64,000 nucleotides of DNA from Kitasatospora sp. A2-31. Its GTDB lineage: Bacteria; Actinomycetota; Actinomycetes; Streptomycetales; Streptomycetaceae. The DNA is taken from contig NZ_JAKNTA010000021.1 in the NCBI RefSeq assembly GCF_022288725.1, positions 1 to 64,000 on the forward strand. Direction: 5' to 3'. The position numbers and the translations under genes were made by a program. The notes beneath the pieces were generated by a model. That model was given only the letters and a program-made list of their open reading frames with translations. It searched no databases and had not been told where the DNA came from. Positions 24,216 to 33,122 of this stretch are shown here, piece after piece. Each line of letters opens with the position of its first letter. Position 1 is the stretch's first letter.

Positions 24216-26393
24216 TCAGGCGGCCCGGTCCGCCACCGCCTCCTCCGGTGCGCCGTCGAGCTCGACGAGGACCTGCTCGGCGGCCACGAGGTCCCGCACC
24301 GCGCAGCGGATCCCCGTCACGACGCCGGAGAAGGGGGCGAGGATGCGGTTCTCCATCTTCATCGCCTCGACGATGACGAGGGCGTCCCCCTCCTCGACCC
24401 GGTCGCCGACCTCGCAGAGCAGCCCGACGACCGTGCCCGGCATCTGCGAGGTCACCGTGGTGTCGGCGGCCCCGCCTGCTCCGGCGGCGAAGCTCTGCCC
24501 GGCGAGTGCCACCCGGTGCCCGTCGACGGCGATCTCCCAGCCGGTGGCGGTGCGCAGGCCGGTCCAGTGGGCGTCGCCCACGGCGCCCTGGACGAGCCCG
24601 GCGTGGCCGGGCACCGCCGCGGAGGTGACGGTGAACCGGCTGCCCTCCACCTGGACGTCGACGGTGGCACCGCGGCGGGCGAGCAGGCCGGCGTCGAGCG
24701 TCCGGCCGCCGTGCCGCAGCACGATCCGGCCGAGCGGGGCGAGCGGGTCCAGCCGGAGCCGGTCGAACGGGCCGACGGCGCCATGCCACGGCGAGGCCGG
24801 GGCTTCCCCGAGGGGCGGCAGCTGCATGGCCGCCGCGCAGGCGGCCGCGGCCGGGACACGGTCCCCGCGGCCCGCGGGCGCGGACGGGGACGGGGCGGCG
24901 GCCTCGGCGTCCCCGAGCCCGGCGGGGGCCGCCGCGGCGGCGGTGAGGGCGTCGACCAGATGGGTGTCCATCCGCCCCGCCACCACCGCCGGCGCCTGGA
25001 GCAGCTCGGCGAGGAAGCCGAGGTTGGTGGTCAGACCGGGCAGCGCGGTGCCGCGGACGGCGGCGAGCAGTCGGCGCAGCGCGGCCGGGCGGTCCGGGCC
25101 GCGGGCGACCAGCTTGGCGAACATCGGGTCGTAGAACGGCGGGACGTCTGCTCCGGTCCCGAAGGCCGGCGCCGCCCCGCCGTGGAACGGGGCCGGCGTT
25201 CCGGCCACGGGCTCGGCTCCGCCGGCCGAGGGACCGTCGGCGGGCGGGCCGCCGTACGCCGAGGAGGTGTCGTCGAACGCCGCCTCCACCCGGACCCCGG
25301 CCGGCCAGCGGACGGCGGACGCCCGGCCCGGTGCGGGCCGGAAGCCGTGTGCCGGGTCCTCGGCGTAGACGCGGACCTCGACGGCGTGCCCGGTGGCGGT
25401 GATCTCGTCCTGGGCGAGCGGCAGCCGCTGCCCGTCGGCGACCAGGAGCTGCCACTCGACGAGGTCGACCCCGGTGATCTCCTCGGTGACCGGGTGCTCG
25501 ACCTGCAGCCGGGTGTTGACCTCCAGGAAGTAGAACCGCTCCTCGGCGTCGAGGATGAACTCGAAGGTGCCGGCGTTGACGTAGCCCAGCGACCGGGCAC
25601 CGCGGACGGCGGCCGCCAGCAGCTCCTCCCGGACGGTGGCGGAGAGGTTGGCGGCCGGGGCCTCCTCGACGATCTTCTGGTGGCGCCGCTGCAGCGAGCA
25701 CTCCCGCTCGTAGAGGTGCACCACGTCGCCGTGCCGGTCGCCGAAGACCTGCACCTCCAGGTGGCGCGGGTGCTCCACGTACCGCTCGACCAGCAGCCGC
25801 CCGTCGCCGAAGCTGCTGCGACCCAGGCGGACGGCCTCGGCCACCGCGTCGGGCAGGTCGGCGGCGGCGCGGACGACGCGCATGCCCTTGCCGCCCCCGC
25901 CGGCGACGGGCTTGAGCATCACCGGGTAGCCGATCCGCTCGGCGTCGGCGAGGATCTCCTCCGCCGATTCGGTGGCGGTCTCGGAGCCGGGGAGGACGGG
26001 GACGCCGGCGGCGGCCATCAGCGCCCGGGCGGTCGCCTTGTCGCCCATCGCGGTGATCATCTCGGCGTCCGGCCCGATCCAGACCAGGCCGGCCCCGGCG
26101 ACCGCGGCGGCGAAGCCGGGGTGCTCGGAGAGGAACCCGTAACCGGGGTGGACGGCGTCGCAGCCGGTCCGCACGGCGGCGTCGACCAGGGCACCGACGT
26201 TCAGGTAACTGTCGGCCGCCGCCGCGGGGCCGATCCGCACCTGCTCGACGGCACCGGCCAGATGGGCGGAGTGGCGGTCGGCGTCGGAGTGCACGGCGAC
26301 GTACTCGATGCCGAGTCGGCGGCAGGTGCGGGCGATCCGCCGGGCGATCTCGCCGCGGTTGGCGATCAGGACACGCTTGATCATTTCCGTCAT
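24216..26393 (-). CDS. Acyl-CoA carboxylase alpha subunit: biotin carboxylase plus biotin carrier domain
   Basis: 725 aa. The ATG overlaps the carboxyltransferase stop by one base. Biotin carboxylase domain (about 1-450): VLIANRGEIARRIARTCR, GYGFLSEHPGFA, the Gly-rich ATP loop AGGGGKGMRVV, ECSLQRRHQKIVEEAPA, FLEVNTRLQVEHPVTE. A middle region follows and the C-terminal carrier domain carries the biotinylated Lys679 in EAMKMEN. An unusual Gly/Pro/Ala-rich insertion of about 45 residues interrupts the end of the carboxylase domain. With the next gene it forms a biotin-dependent carboxylase of the methylcrotonyl/propionyl-CoA class; the acyl-CoA is unknown. Leucine degradation is an alternative, but no other liu-type genes are present. 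Confidence 0.93.
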   Translation of the reverse strand: MTEMIKRVLIANRGEIARRIARTCRRLGIEYVAVHSDADRHSAHLAGAVEQVRIGPAAAADSYLNVGALVDAAVRTGCDAVHPGYGFLSEHPGFAAAVAGAGLVWIGPDAEMITAMGDKATARALMAAAGVPVLPGSETATESAEEILADAERIGYPVMLKPVAGGGGKGMRVVRAAADLPDAVAEAVRLGRSSFGDGRLLVERYVEHPRHLEVQVFGDRHGDVVHLYERECSLQRRHQKIVEEAPAANLSATVREELLAAAVRGARSLGYVNAGTFEFILDAEERFYFLEVNTRLQVEHPVTEEITGVDLVEWQLLVADGQRLPLAQDEITATGHAVEVRVYAEDPAHGFRPAPGRASAVRWPAGVRVEAAFDDTSSAYGGPPADGPSAGGAEPVAGTPAPFHGGAAPAFGTGADVPPFYDPMFAKLVARGPDRPAALRRLLAAVRGTALPGLTTNLGFLAELLQAPAVVAGRMDTHLVDALTAAAAAPAGLGDAEAAAPSPSAPAGRGDRVPAAAACAAAMQLPPLGEAPASPWHGAVGPFDRLRLDPLAPLGRIVLRHGGRTLDAGLLARRGATVDVQVEGSRFTVTSAAVPGHAGLVQGAVGDAHWTGLRTATGWEIAVDGHRVALAGQSFAAGAGGAADTTVTSQMPGTVVGLLCEVGDRVEEGDALVIVEAMKMENRILAPFSGVVTGIRCAVRDLVAAEQVLVELDGAPEEAVADRAA

Positions 26394-27997
26394 CACATCC
26401 TGAACACGCCGAAGCGTGTCTCCTGCTTGGGGGCGTCGGCGGACATGGCCAGGCAGAGCGCCAGCCATTCGCGGGTCTCGGTCGGGTCCACCACGGCGTC
26501 CACCCACATCCGGGCGGCGTAGTAGAGCGGGTGGGACTGGCGCTCGTAGGTCTCGATGATCGGGCGCTTGATCGACTCCTCCTCCTCGGCGGAGAGGACC
26601 TTGCCCTCCTTGGCCAGCTGGTCGCCGCGGATCAGCGCCATCACCGTCGCGGTCTGCTCGGCACCGACCACGGTGGACTTGGCGCTCGGCCACATCGCCA
26701 TCAGCCGCGGGCCCATCGAGCGACCGCACATGGCGAGGTTGCCCGCGCCGTAGCTGCCGCCGATCACCAGGCTGAACTTGGGGACCTTCGCGGTGGAGAC
26801 CGCGTTCACCAGCTTGGCGCCGTGCTTGGCGATGCCGTCGGCCTCGTACTCGGCACCGACCATGAAGCCGTTGATGTTGTGCAGGAAGAGCAGCGGGATG
26901 TCGCGCTGGGTGCAGAGCTCGATGAAGTTGGCGGCCTTCTGGGCGCTCTCCGGGAAGAGCACCCCGTCGTTGATCAGCACCCCGACCGGGTAGCCGCCGA
27001 TGTGGCCGGTGCCGCAGACGATGGTCGGGCCGTACCGCGCCCGGTACTCGGTGAACTCGCTGCCGTCCAGCAGCCGGGCCAGGATGTCCCGGGCGGGGAT
27101 GTGCTCGCGGAGGCTGGCGCTGACGATGCCGGGCAGCTCGGCCGGGTCGTACAGCGGCGGCCGCGGGGCCTGCGGCGGGGGAGCCGGCGCCGGGCGGGCG
27201 TCGCGCGCCATGATCTCCCGGACGATCGCCAGCGCGTGCTCGTCGTTCTCCGCGAGGTGGTCGGCCACCCCGCTGACCCGGGTGTGCAGATCGGCGCCGC
27301 CCAGCGTCTCGGCGTCCACCATCTCGCCGGTGGCCGCCCGCACCAGTTGCGGGCCGCCGAGGAAGACCGTGCCGGTGCCGCGCACGATCACCGTCTCGTC
27401 GCACATCGACGGGATGTACGCGCCGCCGGCCGTGCAGCTGCCCATGACCGCGGCGATCTGCGGCAGGCCGAGCGCGGAGAGCTCGGCGATGTTCCGGAAC
27501 ATCCGGCCGAGGTGGTGCTCGCCGGGGAACAGGTGCTCCTGCAGCGGCAGGTAGACCCCGCCGGAGTCCACCAGGTAGATGCACGGGAGGCCGTTCTCCC
27601 GGGCCACCAGCTGGGCACGCAGCTGCTTCTCCACGGTCAGCGGGAAGTAGCTGCCGCCCTTGACGGTGGCGTCGTTGGCGAACACCACCGCGGGGCGGCC
27701 GCTCACCACGCCGATGCCGGTGACCAGGCCCGCCGAGGGCACGTGCTCGTCGTAGACCTCGTGCCCGGCGAGCTGGCCCAGCTCCATGAACGGCGTGCCC
27801 GGGTCGAGCAGCTGGTAGACGCGCTGGCGGGCCGTCAGCTTGCCGCGCTCGGTGTGGCGCCGGCGCGAGCGCTCGTCGCCGCCGGCGACGGCGGCGGCCC
27901 GGGCTCGGGCGATGGTCTGCCGCTTCTCGTCGAAGGCCTCGGTGTTGCGGCGGAACGCCTCGGAAGTGGTGTCGACGTGGGAGCGCAGGGCCGTCAT
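26393..27997 (-). CDS. Acyl-CoA carboxylase beta subunit (carboxyltransferase, MccB-like)
   Basis: 534 aa, the size of methylcrotonyl-CoA carboxylase beta subunits. Both halves of the carboxyltransferase fold are present: FANDATVKGGSYFPLTVEKQ, PCIYLVDSGGVYLP, AVMGSCTAGGAYIPSMCDE in the first, and VGVLINDGVLFPESAQKAANFIELC, LHNINGFMVGAEYE, LVIGGSYGAGNLAMCGRSMGPR in the second. The ATG overlaps the stop of the oxoamine synthase gene by four bases, and its stop overlaps the alpha subunit start, so all three are coupled. It transfers the carboxyl group from biotin to an acyl-CoA. Confidence 0.93.
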   Translation of the reverse strand: MTALRSHVDTTSEAFRRNTEAFDEKRQTIARARAAAVAGGDERSRRRHTERGKLTARQRVYQLLDPGTPFMELGQLAGHEVYDEHVPSAGLVTGIGVVSGRPAVVFANDATVKGGSYFPLTVEKQLRAQLVARENGLPCIYLVDSGGVYLPLQEHLFPGEHHLGRMFRNIAELSALGLPQIAAVMGSCTAGGAYIPSMCDETVIVRGTGTVFLGGPQLVRAATGEMVDAETLGGADLHTRVSGVADHLAENDEHALAIVREIMARDARPAPAPPPQAPRPPLYDPAELPGIVSASLREHIPARDILARLLDGSEFTEYRARYGPTIVCGTGHIGGYPVGVLINDGVLFPESAQKAANFIELCTQRDIPLLFLHNINGFMVGAEYEADGIAKHGAKLVNAVSTAKVPKFSLVIGGSYGAGNLAMCGRSMGPRLMAMWPSAKSTVVGAEQTATVMALIRGDQLAKEGKVLSAEEEESIKRPIIETYERQSHPLYYAARMWVDAVVDPTETREWLALCLAMSADAPKQETRFGVFRM

Positions 27998-29349
27998 CGT
28001 GCCTGTCCCCGGGTCGGGCCGGCCAGGACCGGCGCGCTCGGGCCGTCGGCGCTCGGGCCGTCGGCGCCCGGGCTGTTGACGCTCGGGCTGTTGACGCTCG
28101 GGCTGTTGACGCTCGGGCTGTTGACGCTCAGACCCTCCGCGCGCAGGCCCTCCGCGAGCGCTCCGCAGAAGTCGCGGATCTCCGCCTCGGCCATGTTGGC
28201 GCGCAGCATCAGCCGCAGGCCGGCCTTGCCTCGGCCGATCACCGGGAAGAAGATCGGCGAGGTGTAGTAGCCGCGCTGCAGCAGCTCGCCGGCGAGCCGG
28301 ATGGTGGCCTCCTCCGAGCCGATGTCGACGAAGCGGATCGGCAGGCCGTCCCCGCTGAACGAGGTCTCCACCAGGGAGTCGAAGAGCGCGACGTTGTCCT
28401 GGAGCCGCAGCTGAAGCTCCTTCAGCTCCGCGGTGCGGTGCAGCTCGGCGGAGGCCAGGATCGCCCCGAGCCCGGCGGTGTTGATCCGCTGCGACCACAT
28501 CAGCGGACCGCCGTTGCGCAGCGCGGTGTCGCGGAGCCGCTGGGAGCCGTTGGGGCCGAGGAAGATCGCCCCGCCCGAGGCGCCGAAGCCCTTGTTGAGC
28601 GAGGTGATGATCAGCGTGCGGTCGTTCATCCCGCCGTTCGCCGCCATCGCCTCCAGGACCGCGCCGCGGCCGCGCTCGCCCACCGTGGAGACGCCGTGCG
28701 CCTCGTCGAAGAAGAGGAAGAGCCCGTACTTCTCCTGCAGGCGCAGCAGTTCGGGGATGGGCGCGGCGCCGCCGGTGCTGTAGACGCCGTCGGCGACGTA
28801 GGCGACCTGCGGGTGCTTGCGGCAGAGGTCCTCCAGGGCGTCCACGTCGTTGTGCGCGATGGTGACGATCTCGGCCTCGTCGGCCACGGCCGGCTTCAGT
28901 GCGTTCAGGCAGAAGTGCGCGTTCTTGTCGAAGACCATGAGCGGCGGGGTGTCGCCGGTCAGCAGGCCGGAGGCGAGCAGCGGCAGGCTCGCCCAGGCGG
29001 CGGCCGCGCAGGAAGCCACGGTCAGGGCCTCGACGTCGAACAGCTCCGAGAGCGCCGTCTCCGCCTCGCGCAGCGAGCCGAACCGGATCCGCATCCGGGA
29101 CGTCGAACTGTTGAGCGCGCCCTCGGCGAGCACCGCGTCGGCGGCCGCCTGCACGATCCGCGGGTGGGTGTCCAGGCCGAGGTAGGAGTACGAGGACATG
29201 TTCACGAACTCGTGGCCGTCCGCCAGCGCCCGGTGCCGGCCGTCACCGAGGCCGGACACCACGATGTCGAACATCCCGGCCCCGGCGGTCACCTCCCAGA
29301 AGTCGTGGCTGATCCGCGCGGACTTCTTGATGTTCATGTATGAGTGCAC
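27994..29349 (-). CDS. PLP-dependent alpha-oxoamine synthase (CqsA/KBL/AONS-like)
   Basis: 451 aa from a GTG with AAGGAA 6 bp upstream; an ATG at 29337 is less well placed. Fold-type-I aminotransferase-like enzyme: MSSYSYLGLDTHPRI, GSLREAETALSELF, FFDEAHGVSTVGERGRG, PLP-binding Lys253 in TSLNKGFGASGG. The family condenses an acyl-CoA with an amino acid and loses CO2, giving an alpha-amino ketone. It opens a coupled series with the carboxylase subunits. Its C-terminus is extended by about 35 residues of SVNSP-type repeats coded by a 15-bp tandem array. Substrates are unknown; combination with a carboxylase suggests a carboxyacyl-CoA (malonyl-type) as partner. Confidence 0.87.
   Translation of the reverse strand: MHSYMNIKKSARISHDFWEVTAGAGMFDIVVSGLGDGRHRALADGHEFVNMSSYSYLGLDTHPRIVQAAADAVLAEGALNSSTSRMRIRFGSLREAETALSELFDVEALTVASCAAAAWASLPLLASGLLTGDTPPLMVFDKNAHFCLNALKPAVADEAEIVTIAHNDVDALEDLCRKHPQVAYVADGVYSTGGAAPIPELLRLQEKYGLFLFFDEAHGVSTVGERGRGAVLEAMAANGGMNDRTLIITSLNKGFGASGGAIFLGPNGSQRLRDTALRNGGPLMWSQRINTAGLGAILASAELHRTAELKELQLRLQDNVALFDSLVETSFSGDGLPIRFVDIGSEEATIRLAGELLQRGYYTSPIFFPVIGRGKAGLRLMLRANMAEAEIRDFCGALAEGLRAEGLSVNSPSVNSPSVNSPSVNSPGADGPSADGPSAPVLAGPTRGQAR
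28040..28129. repeat. 15-bp tandem repeat inside the oxoamine synthase C-terminus
   Basis: Six 15-bp units: two of GGGCCGTCGGCGCYC then four exact copies of GGGCTGTTGACGCTC. Read on the coding strand they give repeated SVNSP and GADGPSADGPS. The array adds a disordered tail and leaves the catalytic domain intact. Confidence 0.9.
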
Positions 29350-29404
29350 GCCACGTTCCTTGTTATTTCGGCACGGAAATTCCGGGCCCGCTGGCCGGCC
29401 CGAT

Positions 29405-29422
29405 CGGAATTCGCGAATTCCG
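29405..29422. promoter_or_regulatory. 18-bp perfect palindrome upstream of the oxoamine synthase operon
   Basis: CGGAATTCGCGAATTCCG is perfectly symmetrical and unusually AT-rich for this genome, 56 bp before the operon's first start codon. A related GGAAATTCC lies at 29375-29383, nearer the gene. They look like operator sites of an unknown repressor. I see no protein gene with support in the 29350-30111 gap. Confidence 0.6.
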
Positions 29423-29675
29423 GGCTACCGGCAGGTGCCCGCAGAACCGTCCAGAGTACGTACGGAAACCACGGCCGGACCGATGCCCGAGCAGGCCGGG
29501 CAGGCCGACGTCGACCGAGCGGGAGGGCATCGGCGGCGGTGCGCAGAACGGTCCCGGCCTCGATCCGGTGAATTCCTGAACCGTCGGCGGCACCGGCCCC
29601 GGAGCCTCTCCCGACAATCCGGGGAGCTGCTCGCCCCGGCGATTGAAAGAATTCAATACACCTGGGCGACTGTCA

Positions 29676-29748
29676 ACCGGAAACTATTTGCCGCTTCGCA
29701 AAACCGGACAGACCGTCATGCGCCGGTCGCACCGGAAGTTATTTGCCG
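29676..29748. repeat. Pair of 18-bp direct repeats in AT-richer intergenic DNA
   Basis: ACCGGAAACTATTTGCCG (29676-29693) and ACCGGAAGTTATTTGCCG (29731-29748) differ at two positions and are 55 bp apart. This stretch is clearly lower in GC than its surroundings. They could be regulator binding sites shared by the leftward operon and the rightward membrane protein gene. Confidence 0.6.
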
Positions 29749-30111
29749 GTCGGCAGGCATTGACGTCCGGCGGCCGGGCGGATATTCCGGCGACGGGGTC
29801 GGATCGGCGTCAGGGCACGCCGCTCGGACGAAGGCGGGGCGGGCGGCGAAGCGGCGGCCGGCCGCGATCACGAGGAGGAGCGGACACGCACCCCGGTCCC
29901 TCCGACGACCCGCGTCACACCTGACCCTCGGGCGCCGCGGCACCGCCGGGAGCGGGTCGGTGCCGCGGACGCGCCGCGGAGTGGCCTACGCTCGGCAGTG
30001 CGGAGGAGGCGCCGGCAACCGGCCTGCCGCTCTGACGGCGCTGCCTGCCCTCCGCCCAGTTCGCGACCCACTCCCGGTGCCCGCGCACCAAGCTGACGGA
30101 ACGGGGCGGCC

Positions 30112-30840
30112 GTGCGGCACGACGCAGTCGAGGTCGAAGTGGTCATCACCGTGCCCAACCAGGGAATCGGGCTCTGGATGCTCGGGGCGTTCATCCTGAC
30201 CTTCGCGGGCACCCGGGCCATCACCAGGATGATCCGGGCGGGCCGCGGGCCGTTCCGCGACGTGAGCGTCGGCGGCACCCACCTGCACCACGAGGTGTAC
30301 GGCATCATCGGAATGCTGGTGTCGGGCGCGATCGAGTTCGCCTACCGGCCGGACAGTCCCGGCGTACAGGTCCTGGCGGTGATGTTCGGCGCCGGTGCCG
30401 CCCTGACGCTCGACGAGTTCGCGCTCTGGCTGCACCTGGAGGACGTCTACTGGAGCAGCGAGGGCCGCAAGTCGGTCGACGCGACGTTCCTGGCGGTGGC
30501 GGTCGGCCTGCTGCTGGTCGCCGGCTTCAACCCGTTCTCCGACGTCGGCTCGGGCACCGCCAACCACCTCGCCTTCGCCGTGCTCATGTTGGTGAACGTC
30601 GCGTTCTGCGTCTGCGCGATCCTCAAGGGCAAGACGGCCGTCGGCGTGATCGGGCTGCTCGTCCCCCTGGTCTCCGTGGTCGCCTCCGTCCGCCTGGCCA
30701 AGCCGTCCTCCCCGTGGGCCCGTTGGCGCTATCCGCCGGGCTCGCGCCGGGCGGAGCGCGCCGCCCGCCGTTACCCGCCGGACCGCCGCACCTGGATCGA
30801 CGCGCTGAAGGACGCCGTGGGCGGCACGCCACACCGCTGA
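30112..30840 (+). CDS. Integral membrane protein with HLHH motif, function unknown
   Basis: 242 aa from a GTG. Five to six hydrophobic segments are separated by short loops; the conserved-looking stretch VGGTHLHHEVYGIIGM near residue 55 and FGAGAALTLDEFALWLHLEDVYW near 105 contain His, Asp and Glu within or next to membrane helices, suggesting metal or catalytic function. The C-terminal 45 residues are basic and probably cytoplasmic. I recognise the type as a conserved actinobacterial membrane protein but know no function. Confidence 0.75.
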   Translation: MRHDAVEVEVVITVPNQGIGLWMLGAFILTFAGTRAITRMIRAGRGPFRDVSVGGTHLHHEVYGIIGMLVSGAIEFAYRPDSPGVQVLAVMFGAGAALTLDEFALWLHLEDVYWSSEGRKSVDATFLAVAVGLLLVAGFNPFSDVGSGTANHLAFAVLMLVNVAFCVCAILKGKTAVGVIGLLVPLVSVVASVRLAKPSSPWARWRYPPGSRRAERAARRYPPDRRTWIDALKDAVGGTPHR

Positions 30841-30866
30841 CGCTCCGCCGCCTCGGCGGGTCGGCG

Positions 30867-30920
30867 GGTCGGCGGCAGCGAACGGATCGGCGGCAGCGAA
30901 CCGATCGGCGGCACCGACGG
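30867..30920. repeat. 18-bp tandem repeat, 3 copies
   Basis: Units GGTCGGCGGCAGCGAACG, GATCGGCGGCAGCGAACC and GATCGGCGGCACCGACGG lie between the membrane protein gene and the FAD oxidoreductase gene. Confidence 0.85.
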
Positions 30921-30981
30921 ATCGACGGCTCGGTCGTCGTGGTGCGGGGCGGCGAGCGGTTCCCGACGGGAGACTGGTGGC

Positions 30982-32490
30982 GTGGACGGCACCCCTGGAG
31001 ACGACGGTCGTCACCCACGACGGCTGGACGGACGGCACGACGGACGCACCGCCGTCGTGGTCGGCGCCGGTCCGAACGGGCTGGCCGCGGCCGTCCGGCT
31101 GGCCCGGGCCGGCCTCAGCGTCACCGTGCTGGAGGCCGCCGACGAGATCGGTGGTGGTGCCCGCAGCGGGGAGGCGATCATCCCCGGGCTGCTGCACGAC
31201 CACTGCTCCGCCGTCCACCTGATCACCGTCGGTTCCACCTTCCTGGGTGGGCTCGGCCTGGACCGCTACGGCCTGCGGTGGCGCCTTCCGGAGATCGACT
31301 GCGTCCACCCGCTCGACGACGGCACCGCCGGCGTCCTGCGCCGTTCCGTCGACGAGACCGCGGCCGGGCTCGGCGCCGACGGCCCGCGCTGGCGGCGGCT
31401 GCTCGCCGCACCCGCCGCGGGCTACGAGGAGCTCGCCGCGGACATCATGCGCCCGCTGCTGCACCTCCCACGCCATCCGCTGCGCCTCGCCCGTTTCGGC
31501 GCCACGGCCGTGCTGCCGGCCTCGGTCCTGGCCCGGGCCTTCGCCGGGGAACGGGCCCGCGCCCTGTTCGGCGGCGTCGCGGCCCACGCCTTCCGGCCGC
31601 TGGACCGGCCGCTCACGGCGAGCATCGGCCTCGGCATCCTGGCCGCCGGCCACCGGTACGGCTGGGCAGTGGCCGAGGGCGGATCGGGCTCGATCACCCG
31701 GGCCCTGGCCGCGCTGCTCGCGGACCTCGGTGGCACGGTGGAGACCGGCCGGCGGATCCGCTCGGCCGCCGAGCTCCCGCCCGCGGACATCACCATGCTC
31801 GACCTGGCACCCGGTGCCGTGGCCGACGTCCTCGGCGACCGCCTGCCACCGCGCGTGGCCCGCGCCTACCGGAGGTTCCGCCACGGGCCGGGTGCCTTCA
31901 AGGTCGACTTCGCGGTGGCCGGCGGCGTCCCGTGGACCGCCGAAGCCGCGCGGCGCTCGGGCGTGGTGCACCTCGGCGGGACGTTCGAGGAGGTCGCCGC
32001 CGCCGAGCGGGAGGTGTGCGCCGGGCGGATGCCGCAGCGGCCGTTCGTCCTGGTGGGCCAGCAGTACCTGGCCGACCCGCAGCGTTCCGTCGGCGACGTC
32101 CACCCCGTGTGGAGCTACGCCCACGTGCCGCACGGGTACGACGGCGACGCCACCGAGACGATCACCGCCCAGATCGAACGGTTCGCCCCCGGGTTCCGGG
32201 ACCGGATCGTCGGCCGCGCCGTGCGCACCACCGCCGCCTTCGCCGCCGACAACCCCAACTTCGTCGGCGGGGACATCATGACCGGCGCCAAGGACGTCCC
32301 GCAGGTGGTCTTCGGTCCCCGCGTCACCCTCCGCCCCTACGCCACCGGCGTCCCCGGCCACTACCTCTGCTCCGCGGCCACCCCGCCCGGCCCCGGCGTC
32401 CACGGCATGTGCGGCGCCAACGCCGCCGAGGCCGCACTTCGCGACCTCGGCGGGCGCCGCGGCGGTCGCGGAGCCGGCGGGGGCGGGTAG
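30982..32490 (+). CDS. FAD-dependent oxidoreductase, phytoene-desaturase-like superfamily
   Basis: 502 aa from a GTG. After about 20 basic, repeat-like residues comes the FAD dinucleotide-binding motif VVVGAGPNGLAAAVRLARAGLSVTVLE and the second motif IGGGARSGE. AVAEGGSGSITRALAALLADLGGTVETG is typical of the second Rossmann-like portion, and the C-terminal FAD-contact region reads ATPPGPGVHGMCGANAAEAAL. It belongs to the broad family that includes carotenoid desaturases and uncharacterised oxidoreductases; no carotenoid genes are nearby, so the substrate is unknown. The last ten residues are Gly/Arg low complexity. Confidence 0.85.
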   Translation: MDGTPGDDGRHPRRLDGRHDGRTAVVVGAGPNGLAAAVRLARAGLSVTVLEAADEIGGGARSGEAIIPGLLHDHCSAVHLITVGSTFLGGLGLDRYGLRWRLPEIDCVHPLDDGTAGVLRRSVDETAAGLGADGPRWRRLLAAPAAGYEELAADIMRPLLHLPRHPLRLARFGATAVLPASVLARAFAGERARALFGGVAAHAFRPLDRPLTASIGLGILAAGHRYGWAVAEGGSGSITRALAALLADLGGTVETGRRIRSAAELPPADITMLDLAPGAVADVLGDRLPPRVARAYRRFRHGPGAFKVDFAVAGGVPWTAEAARRSGVVHLGGTFEEVAAAEREVCAGRMPQRPFVLVGQQYLADPQRSVGDVHPVWSYAHVPHGYDGDATETITAQIERFAPGFRDRIVGRAVRTTAAFAADNPNFVGGDIMTGAKDVPQVVFGPRVTLRPYATGVPGHYLCSAATPPGPGVHGMCGANAAEAALRDLGGRRGGRGAGGGG

Positions 32491-32612
32491 CGCACCCGGG
32501 GTGTCCTGCAGTGGCGGGCGCGCACCGGGGAACGGAGAATCTTTGGTGGTTGTGGACGTGGCCGGCGACGCCGGACGCGGTCCCGGTCGCGGATGGCACC
32601 GGCGGAGGTGAC

Positions 32613-33017
32613 ATGACCGATCCGCAGATGATCCTCGGGCAGGCGCGCTACGGTCCCGTACCGGAGAACTGGCGGGTCTTCACCAAGCGGCGCGGAAAGC
32701 TCTCCGGCTTCCTGCACGGGACGTCGCACGATCCGGACCCGTTGCTGGTCATCACCCCCGAGGGCGCCGTCGAGTACGCCAACGAGCACAAGCCGCCGGC
32801 GATCGTGGCCTTCCGCGAGCTTGCCGGCATCGAGCTGCAGGTCCGTGGTCAGAGCTCCTCCGACAGTTCGATGGTGAGCATCTCCGTCTGGATCGACCTG
32901 TACTACCGCGACGGCCGGAAGGCGAAGTGGCGGTCCGCCTCCTTCGCGAGCGACATGCGGGCGGTGCAGGGCTTCATCGAGGCATGGGGCGCCTACCGGG
33001 CCTTCAGCGGCCGCTGA
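32613..33017 (+). CDS. Hypothetical protein, 134 aa
   Basis: A strong GGAGGTG ribosome binding site precedes the ATG. The sequence is soluble, begins MTDPQMILGQARYGP and contains a basic stretch FTKRRGKLSGF, an acidic-to-beta pattern VSISVWIDLYYRDGRKAKWRSASFASD and an aromatic C-terminus. The alternating pattern suggests a small PH-like or beta-sandwich fold, but I do not recognise a family. It ends upstream of a strong terminator. Confidence 0.7.
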   Translation: MTDPQMILGQARYGPVPENWRVFTKRRGKLSGFLHGTSHDPDPLLVITPEGAVEYANEHKPPAIVAFRELAGIELQVRGQSSSDSSMVSISVWIDLYYRDGRKAKWRSASFASDMRAVQGFIEAWGAYRAFSGR

Positions 33018-33057
33018 TCCGGCGCCCATGGGGGACGCAACGGCGGCGCGGAACGCA

Positions 33058-33091
33058 GGTGGCGCCCGGCTTCCGAAAGCCGGGCGCCACC
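33058..33091. terminator. Strong bidirectional terminator
   Basis: A perfect 15-bp stem (GGTGGCGCCCGGCTT / AAGCCGGGCGCCACC) with a four-base loop CCGA separates the convergent 134-aa gene and the I66 inhibitor gene. Confidence 0.9.
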
Positions 33092-33122
33092 CAGGACTCA
33101 CCGTACTTCAGCAGTCTTCGGC

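Noticed and set aside
26531..28267. 578-codon plus-strand frame opposite the carboxyltransferase
   Set aside because: Antisense shadow of an unmistakable gene with coupled neighbours.
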